Below are positions 26,796 to 33,643 of a stretch of DNA of 46,344 bases, in pieces. Both the position numbers and the translations under genes were made by a program. Each line of letters opens with the position of its first letter. Position 1 is the first letter of the stretch. The DNA lies in the IMG/VR virus record IMGVR_UViG_3300009081_000004, positions 1 to 46,344 of that record; one strand, given 5' to 3'. A model generated the notes under the pieces. That model was not told the origin of the DNA, did no database searches, and saw nothing but the letters and a program-made list of their open reading frames with translations. This stretch comes from a virus.

Positions 26796-26811
26796 CATTT
26801 CACGCTTCCTG
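26796..26811. repeat. 16-bp direct repeat CATTTCACGCTTCCTG, left copy
   Basis: Identical to 27016-27031. On the coding (minus) strand it holds the end of one frame (QEA stop), the ribosome site and the ATG of the next. The two copies bracket the 72-residue zinc-ribbon gene and are consistent with an insertion or tandem duplication. Confidence 0.8.
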
Positions 26812-27018
26812 TTTTATTGGGACGCCTCGATGGCGGCGAAATGCAACCGTGCTGCGATTGTCACGCCAAGCCCGGATGCGCAACTTGTCGCCGACGACAG
26901 TAAACCGGAACCTGTGAACCAAGCCGCAATCACAGCAGGCTATTTTGTAATCTTTACGACGCCAATCTAAATCCACCTTCTGACCTGCCTCGATGTTGGG
27001 ATAGAGTTTTTTTGACAT
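26800..27018 (-). CDS. Zinc-ribbon-like protein, copy 1 (paralogue of the 34890 gene)
   Basis: A 72-residue protein. The core PNIEAGQKVDLDWRRKDYKIA followed by CCDCGLVHRFRFTV is nearly the same as in the gene at 34890-35207, and the DNA of the two is clearly similar (roughly 80% by eye). CCDCG suggests a partial metal site. This copy ends shortly after the common core (HRGVPIKQEA), whereas the other has 36 more residues encoded within an attC-like element. It sits between a remnant of the large terminase start and the intact gene. Confidence 0.75.
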   Translation of the reverse strand: MSKKLYPNIEAGQKVDLDWRRKDYKIACCDCGLVHRFRFTVVGDKLRIRAWRDNRSTVAFRRHRGVPIKQEA

Positions 27019-27031
27019 TTCACGCTTCCTG
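27016..27031. repeat. 16-bp direct repeat CATTTCACGCTTCCTG, right copy
   Basis: Right partner of 26796-26811, 220 bases apart. It supplies the ribosome site (CAGGAAGCG) of the 26800 gene. Confidence 0.8.
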
Positions 27032-27088
27032 CGAACGGTTGGTGGTCAGTTCTTCGGTCGAGATCTTGGAAGGGTCAGAATAGTTCAT
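27020..27088 (-). pseudogene. Remnant copy of the start of the large terminase gene
   Basis: A 22-residue frame, MNYSDPSKISTEELTTNRSQ(EA), starting at an ATGA overlap with the upstream HExxH gene. It matches the terminase start (IDYSDLSNIPTEKLIEMIQKEAG) at YSD, S, I, TE, L, and the DNA is about three-quarters identical over ~40 bases. It probably marks the original terminase start before insertion of the zinc-ribbon gene. Confidence 0.6.
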
Positions 27089-27375
27089 GTGACGATCATT
27101 TGCACAAACTCGGGGTTATCGCGCATAACCTGATAAACACCAAACGATAAAACATCTACCGTCTCTTCGTCCACATCTCGACATGCTTGCATGAGAATGC
27201 CGTGGATAACCTCATGCAAAAGTACTTGTGTGTTTGCCTGATGATTCATAGACGCCTCAGTCTGAATGGTGGTACTGTGGTGACTGATATGTCCATCCAG
27301 CTTCTTTTTGCCTCTGTGTAAATCACCAACACGCAGCACATCGTAAACGAGCGCGCCTATTTTTATCTTGTTCAC
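27085..27375 (-). CDS. HExxH metallopeptidase-like protein
   Basis: A 96-residue protein from GTG 27375, overlapping the stop of the small membrane protein as GTGA. The motif LLHEVIHGIL (about residues 55-64) is an HExxH zinc-peptidase signature; a conserved acidic patch follows (CRDVDEETVDVLS). Small phage proteins with this HEVIHGI motif are common and of unknown target. An upstream frame extension has no ribosome site and is a shadow of the membrane gene. Confidence 0.6.
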   Translation of the reverse strand: MNKIKIGALVYDVLRVGDLHRGKKKLDGHISHHSTTIQTEASMNHQANTQVLLHEVIHGILMQACRDVDEETVDVLSFGVYQVMRDNPEFVQMIVT

Positions 27376-27515
27376 GGCAGCGGTCTCGCAAAAATACCCA
27401 GGATCACAACACCCGCAAATGCCATCATCAGCAACCAGACAAGGACATACGCCACTTTGCGCGGTATGCCCTTGAGCTTTTCGCCGATGATAATGTCGAT
27501 AATGTCGTAGTCCAT
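27372..27515 (-). CDS. 47-residue single-span membrane protein
   Basis: Starts at ATG 27515 with a good ribosome site (TTGGAG, 8 bases upstream), ends in a GTGA overlap with the HExxH gene. The sequence has an amphipathic N-terminus and a clear transmembrane span (VAYVLVWLLMMAFAGVVILG). Between terminase genes, so not an obvious lysis protein; it may anchor or regulate the metallopeptidase-like partner. Confidence 0.65.
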   Translation of the reverse strand: MDYDIIDIIIGEKLKGIPRKVAYVLVWLLMMAFAGVVILGIFARPLP

Positions 27516-27518
27516 GTT

Positions 27519-28052
27519 TCACACTCCAAGATAATTAGCAACTCTGCGATAGGTTTCAGCAGATAGGAAGTCGGCAGGATGCTTGTTGCGCTTCTTATTG
27601 TTACAGGAGCAGCAGGCTGGAACTATATTTCGTTTCGTGTATTCGCCGCCTTTCGAAACAGGGATGAAGTGTTCCTGAATCAGCCTTTTGTCAGAGCCGC
27701 AATAAGCACACCTGCTGTCAAAATCTATTAGTATTTGCTTCCACTCTTTAGCAGTCAAAGATGATGGAAGCCCATTCTTTTTTGCTGCGTATCGCTGGAC
27801 AGCCATCATTCGAGCCAAGCGTCCCTTTGCTGTTTCGAAGTAACTATTTATCGCTCTTCGAAGCGAAGACTTGCCCTTGTCGCTTTGAAAATACCTTTTG
27901 TTTGCGCCTTTGTTTGATTCGTACATAAAACTTCTGTAAAGGGGATCGCCTCTCCGTGCTTTCATGCCGCAACGAGGCGAGCAATACGAGTTCTTTGACT
28001 GATTGCCTATATATTGCTTTCTACAAACCGAGCATGTCTTTTGAATTCTCAT
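27519..28052 (-). CDS. HNH endonuclease inserted between terminase genes
   Basis: A 177-residue protein. An N-terminal Cys pair region (CSVCRKQYIG ... YCSPRCG) is followed by a basic linker and a classic HNH nuclease with zinc (CAYCGS ... LIQEHFIPVSKGGEYTKRNIVPACCSCNNKK). The gene and the bases after it (28050-28120) are richer in A/T than the neighbours, suggesting a recent homing-type insertion. HNH proteins beside terminases also assist packaging in some phages, so either role is possible. Confidence 0.85.
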   Translation of the reverse strand: MRIQKTCSVCRKQYIGNQSKNSYCSPRCGMKARRGDPLYRSFMYESNKGANKRYFQSDKGKSSLRRAINSYFETAKGRLARMMAVQRYAAKKNGLPSSLTAKEWKQILIDFDSRCAYCGSDKRLIQEHFIPVSKGGEYTKRNIVPACCSCNNKKRNKHPADFLSAETYRRVANYLGV

Positions 28053-28091
28053 AAAATTCTTATCGGTATATTGTTAATCATCGGATAGGTA

Positions 28092-28307
28092 TTAATATAA
28101 TAGGTTAAATAATTTAACAACGTGGCGCCGGGGTGTACGGGGTTTCGTCCCCCCACCCCCCTGGCATCGAAAGTGATTTTGCCGTTTCAAATTTTCAGCC
28201 TTTCTCTCACGCAGTGGGGGAGTGGCTGGCTTGTGTGTGTCGTGCGCTGGCACATGCACCACATCGTAGTCATACTCAGGTACGTATGCGATCATCGGCG
28301 CTGTCAT
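28092..28307 (-). CDS. Unknown 71-residue protein after small terminase
   Basis: Starts at an ATGA overlap with the upstream gene. The first 30 residues (MTAPMIAYVPEYDYDVVHVPAHDT) look like protein; the C-terminal half passes through a run of G/C and becomes basic and low in structure, so the true end may differ or be frameshifted. A palindrome GTTAAATAATTTAAC lies at 28105-28119 in its last codons, before the HNH gene. Confidence 0.45.
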   Translation of the reverse strand: MTAPMIAYVPEYDYDVVHVPAHDTHKPATPPLRERKAENLKRQNHFRCQGGGGTKPRTPRRHVVKLFNLLY

Positions 28308-28867
28308 TCGTCTGCCTTCTGGTCGGTGGGGGAGGCGTCGATCACGCCGTTATCCTGCTCATCTATGCGCACTTTATTACTTGCGGATATGTCGCTTTCC
28401 GTAACTAATCCCTCTATTGCCTCCGGCTCTCGTTCGTGTAGGTGAGACAACAGCAACACAAGCGTTGGTATGCCTGGCGGCGGTGGCTCTACCTCGCCGC
28501 GCTCCTGTGATGCCGACAAGCCAGACTCTTGCAGGATGAAGCGGGCCGCGTCGACCTGCTTCGCGTTGTCTGGATTGAGAGCTTTCATCATTACGGCCTC
28601 GCCAAGAGCCTCCACTACGTCCAGATCACTGGGCGTTTCCCAATCGCCGCCGCGCTCCAGGGTCTTGGCAGCCCCTGCAAGAAGCCTGGCGCGCTTCTGT
28701 TCCTGCCTCGCGCGATGGAGCGCGATAGATTTGTCACTGCTGTCTATGAGTACATGCGGCGGCGGCTTGACAATGTGACCATTGCTTGCGTCCTTCTCCA
28801 TGCCGTTGTCATATACCCAAATGGTTTTGCCGCCTCTCTCGACGGTTTCTATTACCTGTGATGCCAT
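28304..28867 (-). CDS. terS: Probable terminase small subunit
   Basis: A 187-residue helical protein at the start of the packaging genes. It begins MASQVIETVERGGKTIWVYDNG, has a long basic helix region (IALHRARQEQKRARLLAGAAKTLE), then WETPSDLDVVEALGEAVMMKALNPDNAKQVDAARFILQESG, a style seen in small terminases and helical HTH DNA-binders, and an acidic tail. It would recognise the packaging site and load the large terminase. The ribosome site is weak; the call rests on position and architecture. Confidence 0.5.
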   Translation of the reverse strand: MASQVIETVERGGKTIWVYDNGMEKDASNGHIVKPPPHVLIDSSDKSIALHRARQEQKRARLLAGAAKTLERGGDWETPSDLDVVEALGEAVMMKALNPDNAKQVDAARFILQESGLSASQERGEVEPPPPGIPTLVLLLSHLHEREPEAIEGLVTESDISASNKVRIDEQDNGVIDASPTDQKADE

Positions 28868-28886
28868 ATCGGCTATCCGCAATCCA

Positions 28887-29018
28887 CTACAACCAGATCC
28901 CAATGCCGGCGAGACACAATCCGGCACACAACCAATTGACTCGGCTTGGGCCGCCTATCAACGGCTCAAGCGCGCCAATGCCCCAGGCGATCACGGCTAA
29001 GACTAAAAAGATATTCAT
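28887..29018 (-). CDS. 43-residue membrane protein, first gene of the late block
   Basis: ATG at 29018 with a strong ribosome site (AGAAGGAG). Two hydrophobic spans (NIFLVLAVIAWGIGALEPLI and WLCAGLCLAGIGIWL) joined by a short turn, so a two-span hairpin membrane protein is likely. It is the first leftward gene after the 29045-29075 hairpin. Function unknown. Confidence 0.65.
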   Translation of the reverse strand: MNIFLVLAVIAWGIGALEPLIGGPSRVNWLCAGLCLAGIGIWL

Positions 29019-29044
29019 ATCACACTCCTTCTATAAACACAGAA

Positions 29045-29075
29045 AGCCGACAGGGACATAATGTCACTGCCGGCT
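29045..29075 (-). terminator. Leftward hairpin upstream of the late block
   Basis: A ~13-bp stem (29046-29058 with 29062-29074, one mismatch on the leftward RNA), 3-base loop, then TTTCTGTGTTT. It resembles the 16472 and 34376 terminators in both sequence style and placement just before a ribosome site. It may stop leftward readthrough or serve as an attenuator. The stretch 29076-29214 shows no gene; it is A/T-rich with a near-repeat TACAAATGTCA/TACAAATATCA. Confidence 0.5.
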
Positions 29076-29214
29076 GATATTTGATTTACTGCCCGTATAT
29101 TATCACACTTCCCCGCGGCTATACAACCTCCCCGCCCCTTGCACGATCACACTCCATCTTCCGAGTAGTACAAATGTCATATGTAAGATATTACAAATAT
29201 CACTGTTTCACCCC

Positions 29215-29242
29215 TTGACACAGTATCATTACGTGATACACT
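29215..29242 (+). promoter_or_regulatory. Promoter with operator-like palindrome for the lysogeny unit
   Basis: -35 TTGACA (29215-29220), 16-base spacer, -10 TACACT (29237-29242). Between the boxes lies the palindrome GTATCATTACGTGATAC (29223-29239), placed to block polymerase if bound. It drives the rightward unit ending in the integrase. Confidence 0.65.
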
Positions 29243-29282
29243 AAGAGAGTAAGAGCACATTGACAACCGAACAGGTACAAAA

Positions 29283-29310
29283 GCCCGCCTCTGCGACAAC
29301 AGAGACGGGC
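29283..29310 (+). promoter_or_regulatory. Leader hairpin in the lysogeny transcript
   Basis: GCCCG-C-CTCTG pairs with CAGAG-A-CGGGC around a 6-base loop. There is no T-run after it, so it is more likely an mRNA leader structure or pause site than a terminator. The rest of 29243-29376 shows no gene. Confidence 0.45.
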
Positions 29311-29376
29311 CGGCTCACCCGCTAGGATAAGCCGCTCCAATTGTACCCCACTCACCCGCTAAAAAAGGAATAAGCC

Positions 29377-29469
29377 ATGATCACTCTCGCCAACGCCCCC
29401 ACCATCATTATCCTGATCGTAATCGTCCCCTTCGCAATCGCAATCTATAACACCTATTTCAAGTCATAA
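29377..29469 (+). CDS. 30-residue membrane peptide, first in the lysogeny unit
   Basis: ATG 29377 with a good ribosome site (AAAAGGA). Product MITLANAPTIIILIVIVPFA... then a short polar end: a single transmembrane span. It opens the unit that holds the HTH protein and integrase. It could be a lysogenic conversion or exclusion peptide, or a leader that sets downstream expression. Confidence 0.55.
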   Translation: MITLANAPTIIILIVIVPFAIAIYNTYFKS

Positions 29470-29480
29470 GGAAAAACATC

Positions 29481-29771
29481 ATGTTACAAATTATTGAAGT
29501 CAAGCCCCGCACATACAAGGTTCCTTCCATAGACAACCGCAACCGCAAAGGTTACGCAATGTACTCGCTGGTTGCCGGCAAACTCGGCACACCCCTAACT
29601 GCTGAACTGACCACCCTGAGCGGCGATAAGGTAGAAGTTCGGTTCTCAGCGACCGGCTGGACGCTGGATTGCAAACACCCCGCAACCCGCATTTACTCCT
29701 GGCTTGTTGGTGAAACTCTATGCGCCGGCTGTTGTGTGTGTGGCGCGGTCCTCTCCGGCGGCGTATCATGA
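29481..29771 (+). CDS. Cys-rich small protein
   Basis: A 96-residue protein with a good ribosome site (AAGGA). Residues 1-60 are beta-rich (LQIIEVKPRTYKVPSIDNRNRKGYAMYSLVAGKLG). The C-terminus has CKH ... CAGCCVCG, a possible metal site. Its stop overlaps the start of the HTH gene (ATGA). Unknown function. Confidence 0.6.
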   Translation: MLQIIEVKPRTYKVPSIDNRNRKGYAMYSLVAGKLGTPLTAELTTLSGDKVEVRFSATGWTLDCKHPATRIYSWLVGETLCAGCCVCGAVLSGGVS

Positions 29772-29974
29772 CCCCTCAACGCATCGGCTCCCTCTCCAAG
29801 TCCGCCCGCCTGATCGTCCTGCAAAGGATGATCGACGCCGGCACCCTGTCCACCAATAAGAACGAACTGGCGCGGCTATTCAAAGTCTCCCGCTTCACCC
29901 TCTACCGCGACCTGGCAGACCTTGAAGAACTCAAGCCCATCTTGAAGGAACTACTCAAGAAGGTGCAATCATGA
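29768..29974 (+). CDS. HTH DNA-binding protein upstream of integrase
   Basis: A 68-residue protein starting at an ATGA overlap and ending in an ATGA overlap with the integrase. Residues 30-52 (NKNELARLFKVSRFTLYRDLADL) form a clear helix-turn-helix of the DeoR/resolvase style. Its position suggests an excisionase or a regulator of integration. Confidence 0.7.
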   Translation: MTPQRIGSLSKSARLIVLQRMIDAGTLSTNKNELARLFKVSRFTLYRDLADLEELKPILKELLKKVQS

Positions 29975-30906
29975 ACTCCCTTACTCTCTCCCCTTCCACT
30001 TTCGACTACTCCGCCCTGGACCGCGCCGACCTTGCACACGGCACCCTCCGGCACTATAAAGCCGCCATTGCCCTGCTGATCGCCTCGAACATCAACCCCT
30101 TCGACTACCACCAGCTTGCAGACTACGCCGCGGCTCTGCCTTCCTCCGGGCGCTCCAACCTCAAAGCCGCGCTGGCGATCATCACAAGGGATTACGTCAA
30201 CCAGGTCAAAGCCGGCGCGACCGTGGATAATCACGCAGCCGTGCAGGCGTTCCTCTGGAAGATCGACGCCATGAACGAAGCGATCACCATCACCCAGCCC
30301 GACTCCCAGCGCCAGCCGCATTGGCTCTCGCAAAGCCAGGTCGACCAGATCACCTCCCTCGCCCTCTCTCGCTCCATGCGGGATTACATCGTTCTGGCTA
30401 CCCTCCTGGGTGCAGGCCTCAGACGGGAAGAGATGGAGACTTTGACCTTTGACTCCCTGCGCCAGATCCCAAACCAGAACACCCTACTCGATGTCCTGGT
30501 CATCCACGGCAAGGGTGATAAAAAGCGCGTCGTCCGTATCTCCTCCCTGCTCGCCTCCCACTTGCGCGAATGGAAAGCGATCACCGGCGGCGGGCGCGTG
30601 GCTCGCTCTCTTGATAAGACAGGCGCGCTTGGGTCCAGCCTGTCCGCGGTCGGCATCTTCAGCATCGTCCGCAAATATGGCGCGCTTCTCGGCATCCCCA
30701 ACCTGGACCCCCACGACCTCAGGCGCTCCTACGGCCGGCTTATGTACGAAGCCACCGGCGATATTATCCTGGTCATGAGCCTGCTGGGTCACTCCAGCGT
30801 CAGGACCACCCAGAAATACATCGGACTGGACATCCGCCTGGACATCGACGAGGCCGCTTTCCCGGTCGGCGACAGGGATTATGTTATGAAGGTATCCGGC
30901 GATTGA
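29971..30906 (+). CDS. int: Tyrosine integrase
   Basis: A 311-residue site-specific recombinase. The N-terminal ~115 residues form a SAM-like core-binding domain. The catalytic residues are visible: Arg in GAGLRREE (about 150), Lys in GKGDKKR, His-x-x-Arg in DPHDLRRSY (about 248-256), His in LGHSSVRTT and the nucleophile Tyr in QKYIG (about 280). It would integrate and excise the phage at attP/attB. It lacks the extra helix insertion I associate with IntI, so I do not call it an integron integrase even though attC-like elements are present. Confidence 0.92.
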   Translation: MNSLTLSPSTFDYSALDRADLAHGTLRHYKAAIALLIASNINPFDYHQLADYAAALPSSGRSNLKAALAIITRDYVNQVKAGATVDNHAAVQAFLWKIDAMNEAITITQPDSQRQPHWLSQSQVDQITSLALSRSMRDYIVLATLLGAGLRREEMETLTFDSLRQIPNQNTLLDVLVIHGKGDKKRVVRISSLLASHLREWKAITGGGRVARSLDKTGALGSSLSAVGIFSIVRKYGALLGIPNLDPHDLRRSYGRLMYEATGDIILVMSLLGHSSVRTTQKYIGLDIRLDIDEAAFPVGDRDYVMKVSGD

Positions 30907-30912
30907 AACACA

Positions 30913-30941
30913 TAAGCCCTCATCAAAACGATGAGGGCTTA
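30913..30941. terminator. Bidirectional terminator after the integrase
   Basis: TAAGCCCTCAT and ATGAGGGCTTA form a perfect 11-bp stem with a 7-base loop between the convergent integrase and lysis operons. Confidence 0.75.
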
Positions 30942-30960
30942 CAATAAGTGCTCCCCTTGA

Positions 30961-31007
30961 ACACCCCGTAGATGAGACGACAGTGACGAGATCCACCTAC
31001 GGGGTGT
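30961..31007. repeat. Long inverted repeat next to the integrase (possible att region or terminator)
   Basis: ACACCCCGTAG (30961-30971) and CTACGGGGTGT (30997-31007) are perfect 11-bp arms around 25 bases. The loop is long for a terminator. Being just downstream of the integrase gene it could contain the attachment site; no tRNA-like sequence is seen and no second att copy is available here. Confidence 0.5.
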
Positions 31008-31013
31008 AATTCA

Positions 31014-31661
31014 TTATGGATATTGATACACACTCGGCAGTGGCTGCGAGGTGTCCATCTCTGTTAGCAACTCAAGCGGATAACTCGCATCTGTCGAGGT
31101 CAGTACCGGCACATAGACCGGCTTCCCCCATCCGCCTTTGAAGGGTCTGATCACAATGCTCCTGAGTTCCACCGACCAATCCACATTGACAGCCTCGAAC
31201 CACAGGAACCGCCGCGCCATGACATATTCCACAGACGGGATCGGCTTGCGGGTATCGATGGCGTCGATCAGCAGCCTGGACCCGCTAGGAGTACCCGTCA
31301 GGAACGCTCCACCACACACCCGCATTTGATCGAAGGCAGGGTCTTTTTCGGTCACGTCCATGTTGTTGATGTAGTCGTGCCGTCCGGGAAATCCCGTCCC
31401 GTTCGTGAACGCCAGCGTATTCCCCAAACATCGCCGCCACTGGTCGTCTGTGAGTTGTGGATTCATTCCCCGCCATAGCCGCTGTAGGGGTTCGGTTAGG
31501 ATGACGTGCAGGTCTGGGTCGAGCCTGAATACCTCCGGCAGGTTCGCTCGCCAGGAGGTTTTGTCGTGGTTGACGCGCCAGATACGCGGCGAAGCGGAAG
31601 GAAGTTCCAGCGCGCCACTTACGGGCTTCTGCCCCTCGACGGCGAGAGTGAAGGCGGTCAC
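31014..31661 (-). CDS. Unknown protein sharing an FTLAV motif with the lysozyme
   Basis: A 215-residue protein beginning with GTG at 31661 (GTGA overlap with the lysozyme stop). Residues 3-18 (AFTLAVEGQKPVSGAL) match the last residues of the lysozyme (PFTLAVDGYKPYSGEL). The remainder is a Trp/Pro-rich domain I do not recognise. It is the last gene of the lysis block. Confidence 0.65.
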   Translation of the reverse strand: MTAFTLAVEGQKPVSGALELPSASPRIWRVNHDKTSWRANLPEVFRLDPDLHVILTEPLQRLWRGMNPQLTDDQWRRCLGNTLAFTNGTGFPGRHDYINNMDVTEKDPAFDQMRVCGGAFLTGTPSGSRLLIDAIDTRKPIPSVEYVMARRFLWFEAVNVDWSVELRSIVIRPFKGGWGKPVYVPVLTSTDASYPLELLTEMDTSQPLPSVYQYP

Positions 31662-32767
31662 GCCTTCTCCAATTCCCCGCTATAAGGCTTGTATCCATCC
31701 ACCGCGAGAGTGAACGGCGTTTTCACAACCGGATCGGGCGGCGGCTCATCCGGCACACTCACCCACTGCCAGCCAATGTATTGCTGGCTGGTCCCGGCGC
31801 TTGCCCACTCATCGCCCACCACCGCCGCGCCATTGATCTTTGTCAGGTGCAGCCACTGCGGGAGGGTGGTGTCCTGCCGGTCTGCCTCGATCGTGTCACC
31901 GGTGACGAGATAGCGCGAAGGGGAAAACGTGCTGCCGGCCGGCGCATTGCGCCGCGTAACATTTCCCTTGGCTGTGCCTTTTATGATATTCATCGTGCCT
32001 CCATTCGGCGCAGGTGCGCCAAGTCCAAACCGCAGACTAAAACTGCGAGCGCTACAGCAGTACCAATTGAGGTCGATCTCAAGCGACCCGACCCCGTGCA
32101 GCTTTCCGTCTCCACTCGAAGTACGCTGCCAGAAGAGAAGGTCCGACTCACTCCACGGAGCAGGCACCCGCACGACACTCATATTTGCGTACCATGCCAG
32201 CCACAACGGGTAGCGCTCGAAGAAGGGATCGTTCCCGATGCGCTCTGTGAACCAGAAGAAGCCGGTGTAGATGACAATGCGATCATCCGGCAGACGGGAG
32301 AGCCGCTGGAACTCAAGGATGAATTCCTTCATGTGCGCCTTACTGCCATACGCCCCCCCGTACCCTTCTTCCAGGTCTGCCGCATGTACCAGCTCGCCCG
32401 GGTCGTCCTTGATCAGAGACCACCACAACGCGGCTTGTTTCTTTGGATCCTCCCGGCTGTCGTAGAGCCAGTACGAGCCGCGCGGCAGTCTGGCTTCCTT
32501 CGCCTTCTGCCAGTTCTCCTTGAAGCGGACATCCACCCAGAACCTTTGCCCGGCACGGATGATCACGCCGTCGATCCCCGTTGCTCGCATCACCCGGAAG
32601 TCGATCTCGCCCTGGTAGTACGAAACATCTGCAAGCTGGACCTGTGTCTCAATTGCAATGGACGGAGCAAGCAGGGCGAGAAGCGAAGGATCAAACGCCC
32701 GCCCCGCGCTCATTCCAGGACGCTCGCCGCGCAAATGACGGATAACGGACAGTAGACTTGCTTTCAT
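31658..32767 (-). CDS. GH25 lysozyme (endolysin)
   Basis: A 369-residue muramidase. After an N-terminal hydrophobic segment (LLALLAPSIAI, about residues 29-39) comes the GH25 fold: QLADVSYYQGEIDF with the first catalytic Asp, YWLYDSREDPKKQA, and AADLEEGYGG carrying the Asp-x-Glu catalytic motif. A bacterial-SH3-like domain follows (about 255-350) and the C-terminus has the FTLAVDGYKP motif. It cleaves the peptidoglycan glycan backbone at the end of infection. The start ATG 32767 follows AGGATA and overlaps the 30-residue membrane peptide; the longer frame upstream is out of coding context. Confidence 0.88.
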   Translation of the reverse strand: MKASLLSVIRHLRGERPGMSAGRAFDPSLLALLAPSIAIETQVQLADVSYYQGEIDFRVMRATGIDGVIIRAGQRFWVDVRFKENWQKAKEARLPRGSYWLYDSREDPKKQAALWWSLIKDDPGELVHAADLEEGYGGAYGSKAHMKEFILEFQRLSRLPDDRIVIYTGFFWFTERIGNDPFFERYPLWLAWYANMSVVRVPAPWSESDLLFWQRTSSGDGKLHGVGSLEIDLNWYCCSARSFSLRFGLGAPAPNGGTMNIIKGTAKGNVTRRNAPAGSTFSPSRYLVTGDTIEADRQDTTLPQWLHLTKINGAAVVGDEWASAGTSQQYIGWQWVSVPDEPPPDPVVKTPFTLAVDGYKPYSGELEKA

Positions 32768-32856
32768 GTGGGATATCCTGTAAGGTACAAGCATAGGAGA
32801 ATGATCAAAGTGATCAGTAGGATCCGCAGCAGCGACCAGAGCAGACGCCGCTTCAC
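32764..32856 (-). CDS. 30-residue basic membrane peptide in the lysis block
   Basis: GTG 32856 overlaps the upstream stop (GTGA) and the stop overlaps the lysozyme start (ATGA), so three genes are coupled. The product is KRRLLWSLLR, then a Leu/Ile-rich span (ILLITLIILLCLYL), then TGYPT: a positively charged end and one transmembrane helix, reminiscent of small holins or phage lysis regulators. It falls below common gene-size limits. Confidence 0.65.
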   Translation of the reverse strand: MKRRLLWSLLRILLITLIILLCLYLTGYPT

Positions 32857-33272
32857 TCCAGCTCCTCTGTGTACTTCCCGGCGAGTGCATCCGTGCGCGC
32901 GTTCGCCTTGTCCCGACCTTCCTGTAATCCCTCCGCCCGCGCCGCGTCCGAAGCCGACTTGATAAAGGCATCCAGGCGGCTATTGACCGACAGGTGCGTT
33001 TCCCGAGCCTGCCGGTTCGTCTCCTGCGATTTCATCAGAGATAGTATCGACGTGGTCGTGGGAGTGAGGAACGCGAACACGACTCCAGACACAACCAGAA
33101 CATCGAAGTCGGGGCGCAGAGAAACAAGCGCCACTACCCCGCCGATGCCGATCACGAGCGAGATCAGCACGGCCACCAGGTAGGGCGTATTGGTGTTCGG
33201 GTTCATCTTGGCAAACATTGCCCGGAATTTATCTGTGTCTGAAAGTTCTTCCGGCGTCTTTTTCTTTTTCAT
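32853..33272 (-). CDS. Two-span membrane protein, holin candidate
   Basis: A 139-residue protein starting at ATG 33272 (ATGA overlap). A charged N-terminus (MKKKKTPEELSDTDKF), two transmembrane spans (about residues 32-54 and 60-82), then a soluble charged coiled-coil tail. Two spans immediately upstream of the lysozyme fit a class II-like holin, though the long tail is unusual. Confidence 0.65.
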   Translation of the reverse strand: MKKKKTPEELSDTDKFRAMFAKMNPNTNTPYLVAVLISLVIGIGGVVALVSLRPDFDVLVVSGVVFAFLTPTTTSILSLMKSQETNRQARETHLSVNSRLDAFIKSASDAARAEGLQEGRDKANARTDALAGKYTEELE

Positions 33273-33643
33273 CCGACCGCCTTTCTGCTGATATCCTGAA
33301 TGATCTTCATCAGCTTCGGGTCCGTCTCCAGTTCGAGCGGCGGCAGCGGCGGTTGTTTTCCGATCTGGACGATGTACTCCAGAAGGGCATACACGTACTG
33401 CCACAGGGCTGTGTTCTTGGAAATGAACATCGACTGCTCGCGCTTGAGATTGATCACCTCATCCGACAGCTCGCGGACCTTGTCCACCAATTCCTGGAAC
33501 GTCTCGATTTCCACGGCGCTGGCGTCGGCTTTGTCCTTGCGAGCCTTGGCTTGGTTGGTTGCCCGGTTTCCGAAAAAGACAATCGCGCCGCCCACAACCG
33601 ATGCAATGGCAGCAATGATCGAGATCAGTATGGGATTATCCAT
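33269..33643 (-). CDS. Membrane-anchored coiled-coil protein
   Basis: A 124-residue protein with one N-terminal transmembrane span (PILISIIAAIASVVGGAIVFF), then a long coiled coil (about residues 30-75) and a C-terminal helical end. In a lysis block this resembles inner-membrane spanin-type or holin-associated proteins. It overlaps both neighbours. Confidence 0.65.
   Translation of the reverse strand: MDNPILISIIAAIASVVGGAIVFFGNRATNQAKARKDKADASAVEIETFQELVDKVRELSDEVINLKREQSMFISKNTALWQYVYALLEYIVQIGKQPPLPPLELETDPKLMKIIQDISRKAVG

Noticed and set aside
29971-30906. Integron integrase (IntI)
   Set aside because: It is a normal phage-size tyrosine recombinase without the IntI-specific extra segment that I can see; the attC-like elements are far from it.
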